DNA from: Scenedesmus sp. ARA3
Lineage: Eukaryota > Chlorophyta > Chlorophyceae > Sphaeropleales > Scenedesmaceae
Assembly (NCBI GenBank): GCA_004335835.1
Contig: RWJK01001595.1
Coordinates: forward strand, 18,964-82,963
DNA length: 64,000 nucleotides
Reading direction: 5' to 3'
This document shows, one piece after another, positions 1-12,500 of the stretch (positions are counted from its first letter, which is position 1; each line of letters opens with the position of its first letter). Both the position numbers and the translations under genes were made by a program. The notes beneath the pieces are model-generated. The model saw only the letters and a list, made by a program, of their open reading frames with translations. It did no database searches and was not told where the DNA came from.

Positions 1-193
1 AGCCTCGCCTGCAGTGCAGCAGCGAGCAGATCACCATGCAGGGAGCAGCACTGGCGATTCAGGCTGATCACAACCTATGAAACATGTAAACCCGAGTTTG
101 ACTTGATTGGACGTTTAGTTTGCATCAAGCTGCAGCAACTGCCAGAATGCATGCATTACACACTTCACCAGCAGCACAGCAGCAGGGCCTTAC

Positions 194-322
194 CCCTGCA
201 TACTTCATTTGCACCAACACCTCGCCCTGTCCTGGCTCTCGGACTGCCTTCTGCACAACCTTTGCTGCATCTGCGGGATTGGCGGCGTTGTACGCTTGCA
301 CTTCGATTGCGTCGAACTGCAT
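194..322 (-). CDS. 5' exon of a zinc-type alcohol dehydrogenase/quinone oxidoreductase-like gene (partial)
   Basis: Seen: an ATG at 322-320 opens 43 codons whose residues (AIEVQAYN, then PGQGEVLVQMKYAG) follow the first strands of the medium-chain dehydrogenase/reductase family, where a short N-terminal strand is followed by a P-x-x-GEVLV-x-x-x-x-AG motif. The exon ends in phase 0 at a GTAAG donor (193-189); reading on without splicing reaches a stop at 125. An acceptor-like CTGCAG at 9-14 would start the next exon at base 8, just before the window edge. Known: this family makes NAD(P)H-dependent oxidoreductases such as quinone or enoyl reductases. Inferred: only the N-terminus is visible, so the substrate cannot be told. 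Its start lies about 790 bp from the divergent BTB gene, so the two may share a promoter region. Confidence 0.55.
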
Positions 323-1108
323 GGTGCGTGTGTTGCGTCTGTAGCGACTGGCGCGTGCAGGCACTACAAAGATGTGAACGTAATGGCTGCTGTTTGTATC
401 CTTGATGCAAGCTTGTGTGCCGCTGCTCTTGAAAGAGAGTGCTAACCCGATTACCCGTCAGTTACCCTGTTACTCTCCCACAGGATGAGTCATTCACACC
501 CTTGAATGGCTTAGGTCGACCCGTTGTCAACGTTTCACCACCTTGGTCCATTAAGTAGCATGATATGGCCACGTGCACAAGGTGACAGTGTGCATACACG
601 CTGTTCTCAGTGGCGATTGTCCACGTACAAACAGGATGAGAGCCGCTGAGAGCATGTACCAGCATGTGCAAGCTTGGTGCCACCCCGAAAACACGTTGCA
701 AGCTGACGCCATCTTAGATCACAAATACAAGAATTGTATGACGCCACTGTGAAGCAGGCAATAATGGCGACATGCTTGTTCCAGCTGTGCTTGCTGGCCC
801 TAGTGACACTGTGCGCACAGAACTGCGCACAGCTGCGGGAGTGGGCACTTTGCACCACTACAGTCTGCACATGAGACGATTCCCCATGCATCCTTCAGTA
901 TGCACGTAACGAGTATGACATAGACCTTACTGGCAGCATACAATGATGCCCAGACATGCATATTTTGAACACGTAGTGGTTAGGGTTGTGGAGATGCAAG
1001 TTGAACAGCTGCATCTCCCTTTCACGCGCACTGCGACCCACACCCTCATTAGTTTAACTTCTGCTTTAGAAGAACCGTGTATGCAGAAGTGATTGGATCC
1101 TGCAAGTG
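323..1108. other. Intergenic, divergent promoter region
   Basis: No convincing gene is seen between the oxidoreductase start (reverse strand) and the BTB start (forward strand). Short open frames here have no protein-like composition, conserved motif or consistent splice sites. The stretch should hold both 5' untranslated regions and promoters. No clear TATA box was recognised. Confidence 0.5.
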
Positions 1109-1456
1109 ATGGCAGTAGACATGAGCCGCTTCAGATCGCTAGAGGCCATGCTGGCGTCAGGACACGATCGTGTCGTAGAACTCAGGTTCACAAATGTCGA
1201 AGGGGCATCACTACATGCCCACTCATGCGTGCTAAGCAACTGGTGAGACCTGCTGCTGCACAGCCTGGAACAACCCATCCCAGCTGCTGCTTCACTGTAC
1301 TGTCCTTCCATAATTCAACACACCCAAAGCTTGACGCCAGCTGTGTTGGAGTAGTAAACAAGCTCACGGCATTGACGCTGTTACTGCTTCTGTTGCTGCG
1401 CCAGGTCTCGTGTGCTAGCGCATGTCATAGAGGATGCGCACAGCACGCAGCCAGAC

Positions 1457-1487
<31 letters not shown>

Positions 1488-2132
1488 GCCCTGCACGGCA
1501 TCAGACCATCCCTCTGGATGATGCTGACTGCAGCGCTTGGGAGGATGCCCTCAGCCTAATGTACCCAGCAGTGCCACTCTTGCAGGTCACCTGGGGCAAC
1601 GCAGCGCGGCTGCTGCTGCTGGCTGACAAATATGACATGCCTGCAGTGACAGAGCATGTGAGGATCTTTTTGGACACACCTAGGGAGGCCTTCGCCTCGA
1701 CAGCAGCAGCAGCAGCAGCAGGGGCAGCAGCAGGAGCAGCAGCAGCAGCAGGGCCGCTGCGGTTAGAGGCGCAGCTCACAGGTGCCAGCAGCCCTGGCCT
1801 GCCTAACGTGTTTGAATGGTGAGCGGCCAGCAGTTGCCCTGTGCAAGCCTGCTCGCATTGAAGCAGCTGGGCACTATCACTGTCATAGCAGGGTGCCTGC
1901 AGGGTGCTTCTCGATGCTGTGCCACTTGGTGTTGTGGTGATGTAATGTAGCCGCGTAGTGCTGTGCTGCACTGTGCATGCAGCCGCTGCAGCTGCCGCAT
2001 CGCTATGCCTTGGCAGGCACCCGTTGCAGGATCTTGCTGTCTGCAACTAATTTTCTGTGCTGCCTGCATTGTGTTGTCTATTGCCTGGAACGTGGCCTTT
2101 CCTCTTTCACCACTATGCCTTTCATGCTGTTG

Positions 2133-2188
<56 letters not shown>

Positions 2189-3144
2189 CCTGCAGGCTGC
2201 CGGTGACCAGCAAGTGCGGCCTGGAGCAGCATGCACAGACGTGCATAGACCACATCATCAAGCAGCAGCTGCCTATCCCTGCAGGCCTCATCAGCAGCAT
2301 CCAGCCGCAGCATGCAGAGGCACTCTTCAATGCCATGCAGCAGGCGCTGCAGCAGGCCCAGGCGCAGCTGCAGCAGGCCGCACTCCCTTCGCAGGACTTC
2401 AGGTGCGCCTGCTGCCGCAACCGCTGGTATCTGCTGCCGGGCGCTGGCAGGCCGCAGCTGGTGCCTGGTGCAGCTGGGACTGGCAACGCCCAGGGCCCAC
2501 GGCAAGCAGCTGCGTGCATGCATTGTGGGGAAGATGTGACGCAGCGGCACCAGGGGGATCTGGAGGAAGAAGAGCCCCACATCGTGTTTAGTCAGTCGCT
2601 GGGCACAACAAACGAGGCAGGTGGCGAGGACGACACAGACGATGATGATGAGGAGGATGAGGGAGGTGGCAGCGGCAGCGATGAGGCGATGAGCCAAGAC
2701 AGCAACAGCCAAGGCGCAGATGGTGCAACAGACGATGATGATGATCTGGATGGCAGTGATGACGACTCCATGCTGTCTGGGAGCGAGGAGTCCGACGAGG
2801 TGAGGGCTGCTGCTGCTGCTGCTGCTGCTGCCACCACGGTGCAAGAAACCAGCTGCTGCTGCGACAGCATTGGCTGTGAGCTGGCACGTGTTGTGCTGTC
2901 AACATAGGTGATGTGTTAGCTTGCGGCAATAGGTTGCGGATAATTTTGTGCCGCACCCGTCTGTCAACCCTTGAGGAGAGCAGCACCTGTGGAAGCGTGC
3001 CTGCAGCAGGCCTACTGCAGCGAGACAGGTGTGCCGCTGCACGCTGTAGTGTGTAACTTTGGGTTGCTAGTGACGGCCAGCTGATGCTCGCCTGTTCACC
3101 GCAAGACTGTTGTGCCGAGACGAGTTACAGTGTGTGCTGCTGCC

Positions 3145-3175
<31 letters not shown>

Positions 3176-3229
3176 CAGGGCGATGGCGATTCAGACACAG
3201 GAGGCGCCACAGATGAGGAGGCTGGCTAG
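1109..3229 (+). CDS. BTB/POZ domain protein with acidic tail
   Basis: Exons 1109-1242, 1405-1818, 2196-2799 and 3179-3229 join in phase to 400 residues. Exon 1 plus the start of exon 2 give the BTB pattern (VVELRFTNVEG, then LHAHSCVLSNWSRVLA); exon 2 continues with a helix pair (WEDALSLMYP, NAARLLLLADKYDMPAVTEH) typical of the BTB core. Known: BTB domains dimerise and often act as Cullin-3 adaptors. A Ser/Ala run follows, then Cys-containing segments (CACCRNRW, CMHCGED) and a long Asp/Glu-rich region. Reading on past 2799 would end at 2907, but a GTGAGG donor there and an acceptor at 3177-3178 add a 16-residue acidic end (GDGDSDTGG, DEEAG), continuing the acidic run in phase. No MATH, Kelch or NPH3 domain is seen, so the partner is unknown. 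A later ATG at 1121 is an alternative start. Confidence 0.72.
2135..2187 (+). repeat. (CTG)n run in intron 2 of the BTB gene
   Basis: A nearly pure CTG run of about 17 units fills the 3' end of the intron and leads, after TTC, into the CTGCAG acceptor at 2190-2195. It acts as the pyrimidine-rich stretch of the intron. A shorter CTG run plays the same part before the last exon (about 3149-3178). Confidence 0.8.
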
Positions 3230-4907
3230 CCAAGCCATGAGCAACCCTTGAGACTGCATGGCACCCGGGAAGAGCAGCATGCCGTTTTGCAGTGGCACAG
3301 CTTGCAGCGTCGCTGAGCAGCGTGATGCTCTGACACAGCAGTGATGTTGTTGCAAGATCATCAAGGTATCGTGTCAGGTCATTGAGTGCATTGGTCAGCG
3401 TGTGAGTGGCTGTAGACACCCGGACGTCCTGCTACAGGCAGCACGCCTTAGAGCCGCCTGGCAGGAAGTATGTTGCTCAGGCCTATTCCCTTGCTCCAAT
3501 GGCATCAGTGGCCGTCGTCCAGTGAGTTGTAACGACCAAACAATCACCAGGCTATGCTCAAGCAACAACCTTTGCCTAGCCATGTCTCATATCGTCCTTC
3601 TACAGAGCACAATGCTGTAGTCGTATGTGCTACGCCCTGCCAGCCACAATCCACGGTGGACGCCAGTCTAACAGGTGCGGCACGTGAAGCGCACCACAGA
3701 CTCAGCGGCCCTCCTGCATCAGAGTGCAGTGCCTTGCAAATGGTGCAGGCCAACAGTGCCTGGCCGCCGCTTTATTTGAGGTGTGTATGCGCATCCTGCA
3801 GGTCCACAGCACTGCAACCAAGCAGCATAGCGAAGCCTGAGGACAGCAGTAACTGCTGGGTCACTCTAGTGTGCAGGCAGAGCCAAGTAACTGCAAAACG
3901 ACGCATGCACCTTGCGGCAACAGGCACATGGCCTGTCACGGGCTTGGCCAAGCTTCCTGAATACATTTATGTCGCGAGCATGCTTGCATGCGTGTGGATG
4001 CAATATAATCCGTCCACACAAACCACTGACAGCCATAACATACATGCCTTGCAATTAGGCAGTCAAAGTTGTCACAGTAATGCGCTGTATGGGTTCAGGT
4101 GTTGCTGCGCAAAGACACGTATGGCACCTTGACGTCGCTGGCAGTATGCTGCCAAATAACACATGCTGCAATAGACAGCACACTGCTGTGACAATGATGG
4201 GCACTGCCACCTTCCAATGTCATAATGCGCCGAACATGACAGCATCGGCGCCAGGAGCGCTTTGGCTGCTGGTTGCTGACACTCGAACACAGCAAGCTGT
4301 ACACACAAGCATGAACACGCGAATGCTCGACAATGAATAAACCTAAACATGCATAACATCTGTGATACGCCTCAGTCAGGCATTGCAGACACTCGGTACA
4401 AACAGCACAGTGACGTGGCACGACGTGCACACTCGCACAGACACTCAAACGCCTGCAGTCAACCCCGGCAATGCTGTTATCCACAAGCAGTTTAGTGCAA
4501 GTACCATAGCATTGTACACCTTGCAGCTGCTCACCCAAGGTACATTGATACTGCCCTGAGGCAGCCGCGCATAATGTTATCATAAAATAATGTTTCACGC
4601 TGCCCTGCAACCGCTGGCACTCACTGCGTGTATGACGCAGCACACGCACCCAGCACACACTGCCCAGACACTCTACTCATAATGCAAGGTGCAGCCTCAG
4701 AGGCCGCAGCTGACCATCCACACCCAGACACTCCAAATGACACAACCCTCCACCACCCTGCCTTTTCAAAACCATACAACGTCCCACACCCAGCCGACAG
4801 CTACAGCGCCCGCCGCTGTCCGATCCCAACAGGTCCCCTGTCCTCACTGCAGCGACGCCCGCAGGCGTGTGGCTCCTGTCTCCACTCCAGCAGCTGCAGC
4901 AGCCGCC
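3230..4907. other. Convergent 3' regions, no gene seen
   Basis: This lies between the stop codons of the BTB gene (forward) and the coiled-coil gene (reverse). A TGTAA at 3528-3532 is a candidate poly(A) signal for the BTB transcript. The 192-codon open frame at 3554-4132 has no motif, no codon bias like its neighbours and no splice partners, so I do not call it. Confidence 0.45.
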
Positions 4908-6290
4908 TCACTGCTCAGCCCTTGCAGCCGCCGCCAGCTCCTGCTGCTGCTGCCGCACCGCCATGCGGCTGCGCTCCACCTGCTGCAGCTGTGCCTCAAT
5001 GCCGCGCTGCACCTGCCCCAGCACCTCATCGTCCACGCCAGCCATCAAAATGGACGCCAGACGCTGCACGTGCCGCTGCATCCGCGTCAGCTCGCCCTGG
5101 CGGTCTGCCAGCTGCAGCAGCAGCCGGCCGACCTTGGCTCTCTTGCTGGCTGCTGCTGCTGAGGCTGCCGAGGGGCCGGCCCAGCCCAGCAGGTCAGCCA
5201 GCACGCTGTTGTACTCGCTACCCTGGCTTTGCTGCTGCTGCTTGCTAGCCTCAGCAGGGCCTGCCGCCTCTGTCTCCGCAGTGCATTTGCTGGCTGCATC
5301 AGCTTCGGCACTGCCACTGCTGCTGCTGTCACTCTCAATACCGCTCCCACTGCCACCGCCAGCAACCTCGCCCTGCTGCTGCTGCTGCGCCTGCTCCTCC
5401 GCCTGCTGCAAGCTCACCATCTCCGCCGCCAGCCACTGCTCAGCCTCCTGCAGCTGCCACGCTACTGCCAGCAGCGGCCGCCAGGCGGACACCTCCCACA
5501 GCCGCTGCTGCAGCGCCAGCACTTGCGACTGCACCTGCACCAGTGCAGCCTCAGTGCCAGCCACCAGGCCCAGCACCTGAGCCACCTTGGCCTTGGCAGC
5601 CTGCAGCACAGCATGCGGCAGGCACACATGCCAGGCACAAACACGGTGGTTTCCACATTGTGTGCGGCGCAGCTCCGCGTACCAGCTTGAAGTAGTCCGC
5701 ACTCCTGGTGCACGTCATGCAGCATGTAGTACTGTGGTCACCCCACGACAGCAGCACAGCTGTGATAAACTGTGCTACCCAAACTACAGCTCTAGCACAC
5801 AACAGCTCAAGCAACAACCACCCTCTGCAAGCACAGAGGCAGCACATACAGCTGCACATGCACCCATACTGCAACTCACCAGCAGCGTCGCCTCGCTCTG
5901 CTGCGCGCTCTGCAGCTGGTTCAGCAGTGGCGTCAGCAGTGCCACGCTCAGGCCAGAGCCCAGCAGCTCCGCGCGGCTGCCGCTGCTGCCCACACCGGCA
6001 CTGGCTGCTGCAGTAGCAGCCTTCGCCACAGCTGCAGGGGCGGGTGGCGGTGTGGGCTTGGGTGCTGGGCCTTGCTCCGCAGCTGATGCAGGTGCTGATG
6101 TAGGTGTTGTTGATGCAGCAGGGGCAGCAGGCGCTGCTGCTGTTGCCCATGCTGTTGATGCCCATGGGGACACCGGCGTTGCTGTGGTGTCGATGATTGC
6201 TGGGGCTGCTGCTGATGCTGGCTCTATCACACCCGGCACCACGATGGGGGCCGCAGCTGAGTCCAGCGCTGCCTCGACATCAACCGCTGG

Positions 6291-6331
<41 letters not shown>

Positions 6332-6473
6332 ATGGTGCTGCTGTTGCTGCGGACGCAGGTTCAAGACCTGGTGTGGTAGGCTGTGCCTCAGGCTCTGCTG
6401 TTGGTGGCTGTGCTGCCAGTGACGCAGGTTGAGGGTCAGGTTCTGCTGGCGCTGCTGCACGCCCCAGCTCAGG

Positions 6474-6569
<96 letters not shown>

Positions 6570-9500
6570 TGCTGCTGCTGCTGCTGCTGCTTCTACCTCT
6601 GCTGCCGTTGCGATGGAAGCCGTGGGCTCTGCTTGAGGCTCCTCTGCTGGTGTTGCTGCAAGCTCCGCCTTCGACTCAGCTGTTGGTGCTGCTAGTGCAG
6701 CTGGTGCGGCTGGTGCGGCAGGTGCTGCAGTTGGTGCTGCTGGTGCAGCTGAGGCCATGGGCTCTGCTTGAGGCTCGTCTGCTGGTTCAGCTGCAAGCTG
6801 TGCTGCAGGCTTGGCTGCTGCCAGTGCTGCTTCTGCTGCCACCATTGGCATTTCCTCAGTAGCTGCTGCTCCCGCTGCTGTGGGCGAGATACTGCCCTCT
6901 GCCACTGCAGCTGGCTGTGCTTCAGTGACTGCTGCACCTGCTACATCTGCAACGGCAGGTGACACACCAGCTTCTGCAGTTCTTGCAGACTGGTCTGCCT
7001 CATCTGCTGCCTTGTCACTGCTCTGCTTGTCAGCTGCCTGCTGCTGCATCTCCTGCTGCCGCTGCTGGCGTGCTGCCTGCCCTGCTCGCACGCGCCGCTG
7101 CAGCTTCTCTATGGACGCGTTCCTGCGCTGCACCTGCTGCTTCACCAGCTGCAGCAGCTGCAGCGCATCCTGCATGCTTGGCTGCCCACTCAAGAGGCTT
7201 GGCAGCTCTTGCCTGCTGCTGTTCCTATCACTACTATCCTCAGTGCTGGCATACACAGATTGGCTGGCAGTGTCAGCTGTGGCTTCTGTTGTGTCAGCTG
7301 CTGAGTCGGCATCAGAGCCCGCCGCCTGCTGCTGCTGCAGCTGCTGATCCTGCAAGCTTATGTGCACGTCGCCAAAGCTGATGTTGATCTCCTGCACAAC
7401 ATTGCAGCTGTCTGTGCTGCCGTCGGTGCTGACCTCTGCGCTGCTGGCAGCAACGCTGCCTGCTCTCGCGCCCTCATTGCCACCAGCCTCATCCCGGGTG
7501 GCTTCAGGACCATTCAGGTCACACAACACAGCCGCCTCATCCCCAGTTGCCTCAAGCTGCTGCTGCTGTATGACGCTGTCCTGCAGCTGCTCCACCTGCT
7601 GCATCAGCGCCTGCTCAGAGCCCCGCAGCAGCTCCAGCTCCTCTGACACCTTCTCCGCATCTGCTGCTGCCATGCGCTGCATCTGCTCCAGCTGCTGCTG
7701 CAGCGCCGCCTCACTGCTGCGCACCACCTCGAGCTCTACAGTAGACTGCTGCAGCTGCGCTGCTGCAGTGTCTCGGGCCTGCCGCAAAGCCTCGTTTTCT
7801 GCACGTTGCCGCTGGAACTGCGCCTGTACCTCTGCAAGCCTGGCAGTCAAACTGTCTGTGGATGCAGTTGTCTCGATGCGGCGCTGTAGGTCCTGCTGCA
7901 GTGCCTCCTGGGCATCCAGCAGCTGCTGCTGCAGCTCAGCCTTAGAAGCTGCAGCAGCCTCCGCCTCCCCTGCAGCAGCTGCTGCCTTGGCCTCTAATGC
8001 GGCTACCTGCTGCTGCAGCTGCTGCCGTTGCGCAACCGCTGCCTCCTCGGCAGCCTCCGCTGCTTGCAGCTGCTCCTGCAGGTTCTCCGCCAGAGCCACT
8101 GCTGCATCTGCAGCAGCTGTAGCAGCAGCAGCCTCCTCCTCAAGCAGCTGCTCCCGGTGCTGCTGCAGCTCCTGCTGCCCATGCAGCAGCTGCTGCGCGC
8201 CTGCCAGCTCAGCTCTGGCAACCTCCAGCTGCTGCTGCAGCTCCTCCCGGGCCTCCCTTAAAGCTGCAGCTTCTGCTGCACTGCTGTCTGCTAGGCGCCG
8301 CGTTGCAGCTGCATCCTGCTCTGCTGCTGTTTTGTCCCTGCGGCTGGCAGCCAGAGACTCGCTGAGCTGTGCATTGTTCTCACGCAGCCGGTCCAAGCGG
8401 CTCTGCATCTGATGCATTGCTGCAGTCAGGTTCGGCACTGCTACCTTGGAAGGCCCTGGCACAATGTTGCCTGAGGCAGCAGCAGCCGCAGCAGCCGTTT
8501 GACTGTCGCTACCACTGCTGTCCTGCGGCCTCTGCTGCTGCCGCTGCTGCTCCCTCTCGCGAGCATGCGCACTTGCCAGCAGCTCCTGTAGCTGCTGCTG
8601 CACTGTGATGAGCTGGCTACTGACTGTGGCCAGCTGCTTGTCACGGTCGGTGACTTGCAGGAAAGCTTCCACAAAGGCATCAGCCGCAGCAAGGCTAGGC
8701 GCAGCAAACTCGCTCCTGTTGTTGCCGCTGTTACTGCTGCTTGCACTGCTGGATGCTTTGCCTGATGCTGAGTCACCCTGCTGCTGCTGCTGCCCCTGTT
8801 GCTGCTGCTTCAGGCTCTGCAGGTCACGCGCCTGCTGCTGCATTGCCTGTGCAAGCCCAGCCTCCCTCTCATCGCTGCTGCTGCCGCTGCTGTCTTCCGG
8901 TGAGTCCTCCCCGCTGCTGCTGCTGCCGCTGCCACCCCGCAAGTTGCTGCTCATTAGCTGCACCCGCGACAGCCCATCCTCTAGATGTGCCTTCATCAGC
9001 TGCTGATACTGCCGCACAAGCTCAGGCACAGATAGGTCCAGCAGGCCTTGGCTGGTGGGGAATGCCCAGGCACCCTCACCACGCATCAGGCCTGATGCTG
9101 TCTGCAGCTCCTGCAGCGCAGCAGACAAGCTGCTCTCCAGCGCTGTCAGGCGCTGCCGCTCCTCCTGCTGCCACTGCTGCAGCACAGGCACCTGCTGCTG
9201 CTGCTGGTGCTGCTGCCTGTTTTCCTGCAGCTTGGCTGCATCAGTGGCCGCCTGCAGCAGCCCCTTCTGCTGCTCCAGCTGCCTCCTGGCCTCCTCCAGC
9301 TGCTCTGACTGCTGCTGCAGCTGCTGCGTGGTCTGCTGCAGCTGTCTGCTCTGCTGCCGCAGCTGCCGCTCCTTCTCAGCCACTGCGCTGCTGTGCTGCT
9401 GGCTCTGCGCTGCCATGGCACCCAGCACAGCCACCAGCTGCTCTGCCAGGCTGGAGTTGTCATCCACCAGCTGCTGCAGCTGACCCACAAGGTCCCTCGA

Positions 9501-12500
9501 CTCAGACTCACCCTCCTCATCAGACTCATCAAAGCTGCTGCTTGCTGCACCACCAGCAACAGCAGCAGCCGCTGCCTCCTCAGCAGCTGCAGGCACAGCA
9601 GCTGGCAACACAGCTGCACCAGCAGGAGCAGCAGCAGCGCCAACAAACTGAGCAGCTGCCGCCTGCTGCTCAGCCGCCGCCAGCTGCACACGTAGCTGCT
9701 GAAGCTCATCCATGTGTGCAGCCCTCAGCTGCTGCAGCTGATCCATCAGGCTGCCCAGCAGCGCCTGCCGCAGCCCCGCCAGCAGCTCTGCCTGCTCCTG
9801 CTCCTGCTTTGCATCTGCCACCCCTGCATTGGCTTCCTGCACTGCTGCATTTGCCAGCTGCGCTGCCTGCAGCTCCCGCTGCGTCTCCAGCTGCAGCTGC
9901 GCCAGCTGCTCGCGCAGCTGGTCCCTTGCTGCCACGCTGTCCTGCAGCTGCTCCTGCGCCAGCGCCGCCTCTGCTGTTGTTGTGGCCAGCTGCTCGCGCA
10001 GCGTGTCTGCTGCGGCCTGGCTGTCCTGCAGCTGGTCCTGCGCCCAAGCTGCCTCTGCCGCTGAGCCTGCCACCAGCAGCTCCATCTTCTCCAGCAGCGC
10101 AGCGATGGTGGCCTCCTTCTGCTGCAGCTGGGCCTGCAGCAGCAGGCAGCAGGCAGCAGGCAGCAGGCAGCAGGCAGCAGGCAGCAGGCAGCAGGCAGCA
10201 GGCAACAGGCAGCAGGCAGCAGGCAGGCAGCAACAATATGGTGTGACAAACGGTTTGAAGCAACTCAGCTGATCAGCGGCCACTCACGTTCACAAGAATG
10301 ACATAAGGTAGACGCAGGCACAAACCATCGACCAGATCAACGATGCGTGCGAAGCAGCGCCAGCCACAGGAGCTCCACCAAAGCCGCAGTGGCGCTACGC
10401 TCACCGCCTGCGCCGCTGCCGCGCGTGCTGCCGTCTGCTCCGCGTCTGCCAGCTGCTGGCCCGCGGCGCTCAGCGCAGCCTCCTTGGCCAGCAGCTCCCA
10501 GCGCATGTTGCTGCCGGCCTCCTGCGCGTCCGACAGCGCCTCAGCCAGCTGCTCCAGCTGCGCGACCTGCGTAATGCAGCAGCCAGGAGAGCATGCCTGT
10601 TTTGGGGATGGTACCGAAAGTGACACACTACGCAGCTCGTGTTTGTCGTACTCAGACTATGCTGGCATGCAGGGTGTGCATCTGCAGCAGCACACATGTG
10701 CCGAAGCCTGTACTTATCGTCTACGTTTATCACATCCCTTGTCAGCTCATGATGCTGGAGAAAGTCAGACTGGCGCGAGTCAGCTGCCGCCTGCAGGCCC
10801 ACCTGCCCCGCAAGCTCTGCCTCCCGCTGCTGCAGCTGCTGCTGTGTTGCGTCCTGCTGCGCTCGGCTGGCCGCCAGCTCCTCCTGGCCCTGCTGCAGCT
10901 GCTGCGTCAGCTGCGCCAGCCGTGCAGCCTGCTGCGCCGTGACAGTCTGCAGCTCGGCCAGCTCGCCAGCAACCTGCACAGCAGCGGAAGACGTAATGAT
11001 AAGGAACCACATCTCAAGTCTTGCCTGTTCCTGCAGGGACTGGCTGTGACGGGACTGGCTGTGACCGAGTTATAGGGCTCACCACAGGTGCCTGTACAAG
11101 TAATCTAATGGGCTGCAACAGGATAGCTCCAGGAACAGAGACCGCCATCCCAACACTCGAGCCAGCTCACGCAGGTGATCTTCGGAGCACAGTCGCACAG
11201 CTATTGCCGCACCTGCTGCTTCAACTTCTGCATCTGCTCCTGCTTGGACTGCAGCTCGCCGTTCAGCTGCCGCTCGATGTCTTCTGCAGCCGCCAGCTGG
11301 CTGCGCAGCTCCTGCTGCTGCCCTGACATCTGGCTGCTGGCTGCGCCCGCACCGGCTGCCATGGCAAGCGCCGCTGCCAAACCAGACAGCATGCGAGCTT
11401 GGCTGCCGCTGCCAGCGTCTGCACTGCTGTCAGCACCATTGCCAGCAGCTGCTTCGCGCTGTTGCTGCTGCTGCTCTTTGTACTGCTGCAGCTGCTGCTC
11501 TAGCTGCTTGATGCTGGCTTGCTGCTGCTGGTATGCCGCCTGCAGCTTGGTCAGCGCTGATAGCGCCCGCGACAGCTTAGCCTTTGTTGCATACAGCTCA
11601 GGCTGCAGGGTTTGCTGCAGCTCAGCAGCAGCTGCAGTCTTTTCAGTGCTGCTGTTGCTGGAGCTGCTGCTGCTGCCGTTGCTGCCGTTGCTCGGGAGCT
11701 CGCTAGTAGCGCCATCCTTGCCACCTCGCCATCGCCGCAACAGCAGCTGTGCACTGCTCATGGTCTGGATCATGTCCCTGAGCGTTGCTGATGTGGCATC
11801 CGCCTGTTCAGTCTGATCAGCAGCCATGTCCAGCAGCTGCTGCCTGCTGCTGCTCCTGCTGCTGGCTCTGCTGCTGTTCCTGCTTCTGCTCCTGCTTCTG
11901 CTGCTGCTGGCATCACTAGTGTCATGGTCATCAGCATGCCCAGTTGCTGCAGCTGGCTGTGCCTCAGTTTGAGGCGTTGCTGCTGGCGTGATGCTGCGGC
12001 GCTGCTCCGCGCTGGAGCGAGTTGCGGGCGTGCTGCTGTTATTAGCTTGCCCTGCTGAGGCACAACATCATACGTGCAACAGAACACGCAAGTAGTTACT
12101 ACTTGCGCTGAGGCACAACAGCACACATGTCATCGCTTGCTGCATATAGGAGCAACACCAACTCTTGTGGTTGACGGGTGCGTTTGAGTACAGTAGGCAA
12201 AGCCAGAACATCACACAGCGCATGTTGCAGGTGGATGGCCGGCTTGCTGACGTCTGGCTTCACATGCAGAGAACAGATGACATGCTGTGCTTGCCCTGGG
12301 CGGTGCTGCAGCCAGCAACAGCCTGTGATAGCAGCACAGCAAAGCACGGCATTGCCGCAATGACAGACGTACCATGTTCCTGACCGGATGGTAGCGCTGC
12401 CCTTGAAATGCCGAGAAGAGGCAATCTGCAGCAGGGTCGTGGGAACAGCAGTGACTGGTGGGAGAGCAGTCACCACAAGCGCAAGTTGCCTGAACTGCAG

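Noticed and set aside
3554..4132. 192-codon forward frame
   Set aside because: It has mixed composition, no repeats or domain, and lies between two convergent 3' ends.
7360..8412. 350-codon forward frame rich in Ser and Cys
   Set aside because: It is antisense to the same exon; the composition is the mirror of Gln/Ala/Glu codons.
8741..10246. 501-codon forward frame rich in Ala, Pro and Gln
   Set aside because: It is the antisense shadow of the giant coiled-coil exon. CAG/CTG-rich DNA keeps several frames open, and this one has no motif or splice structure.
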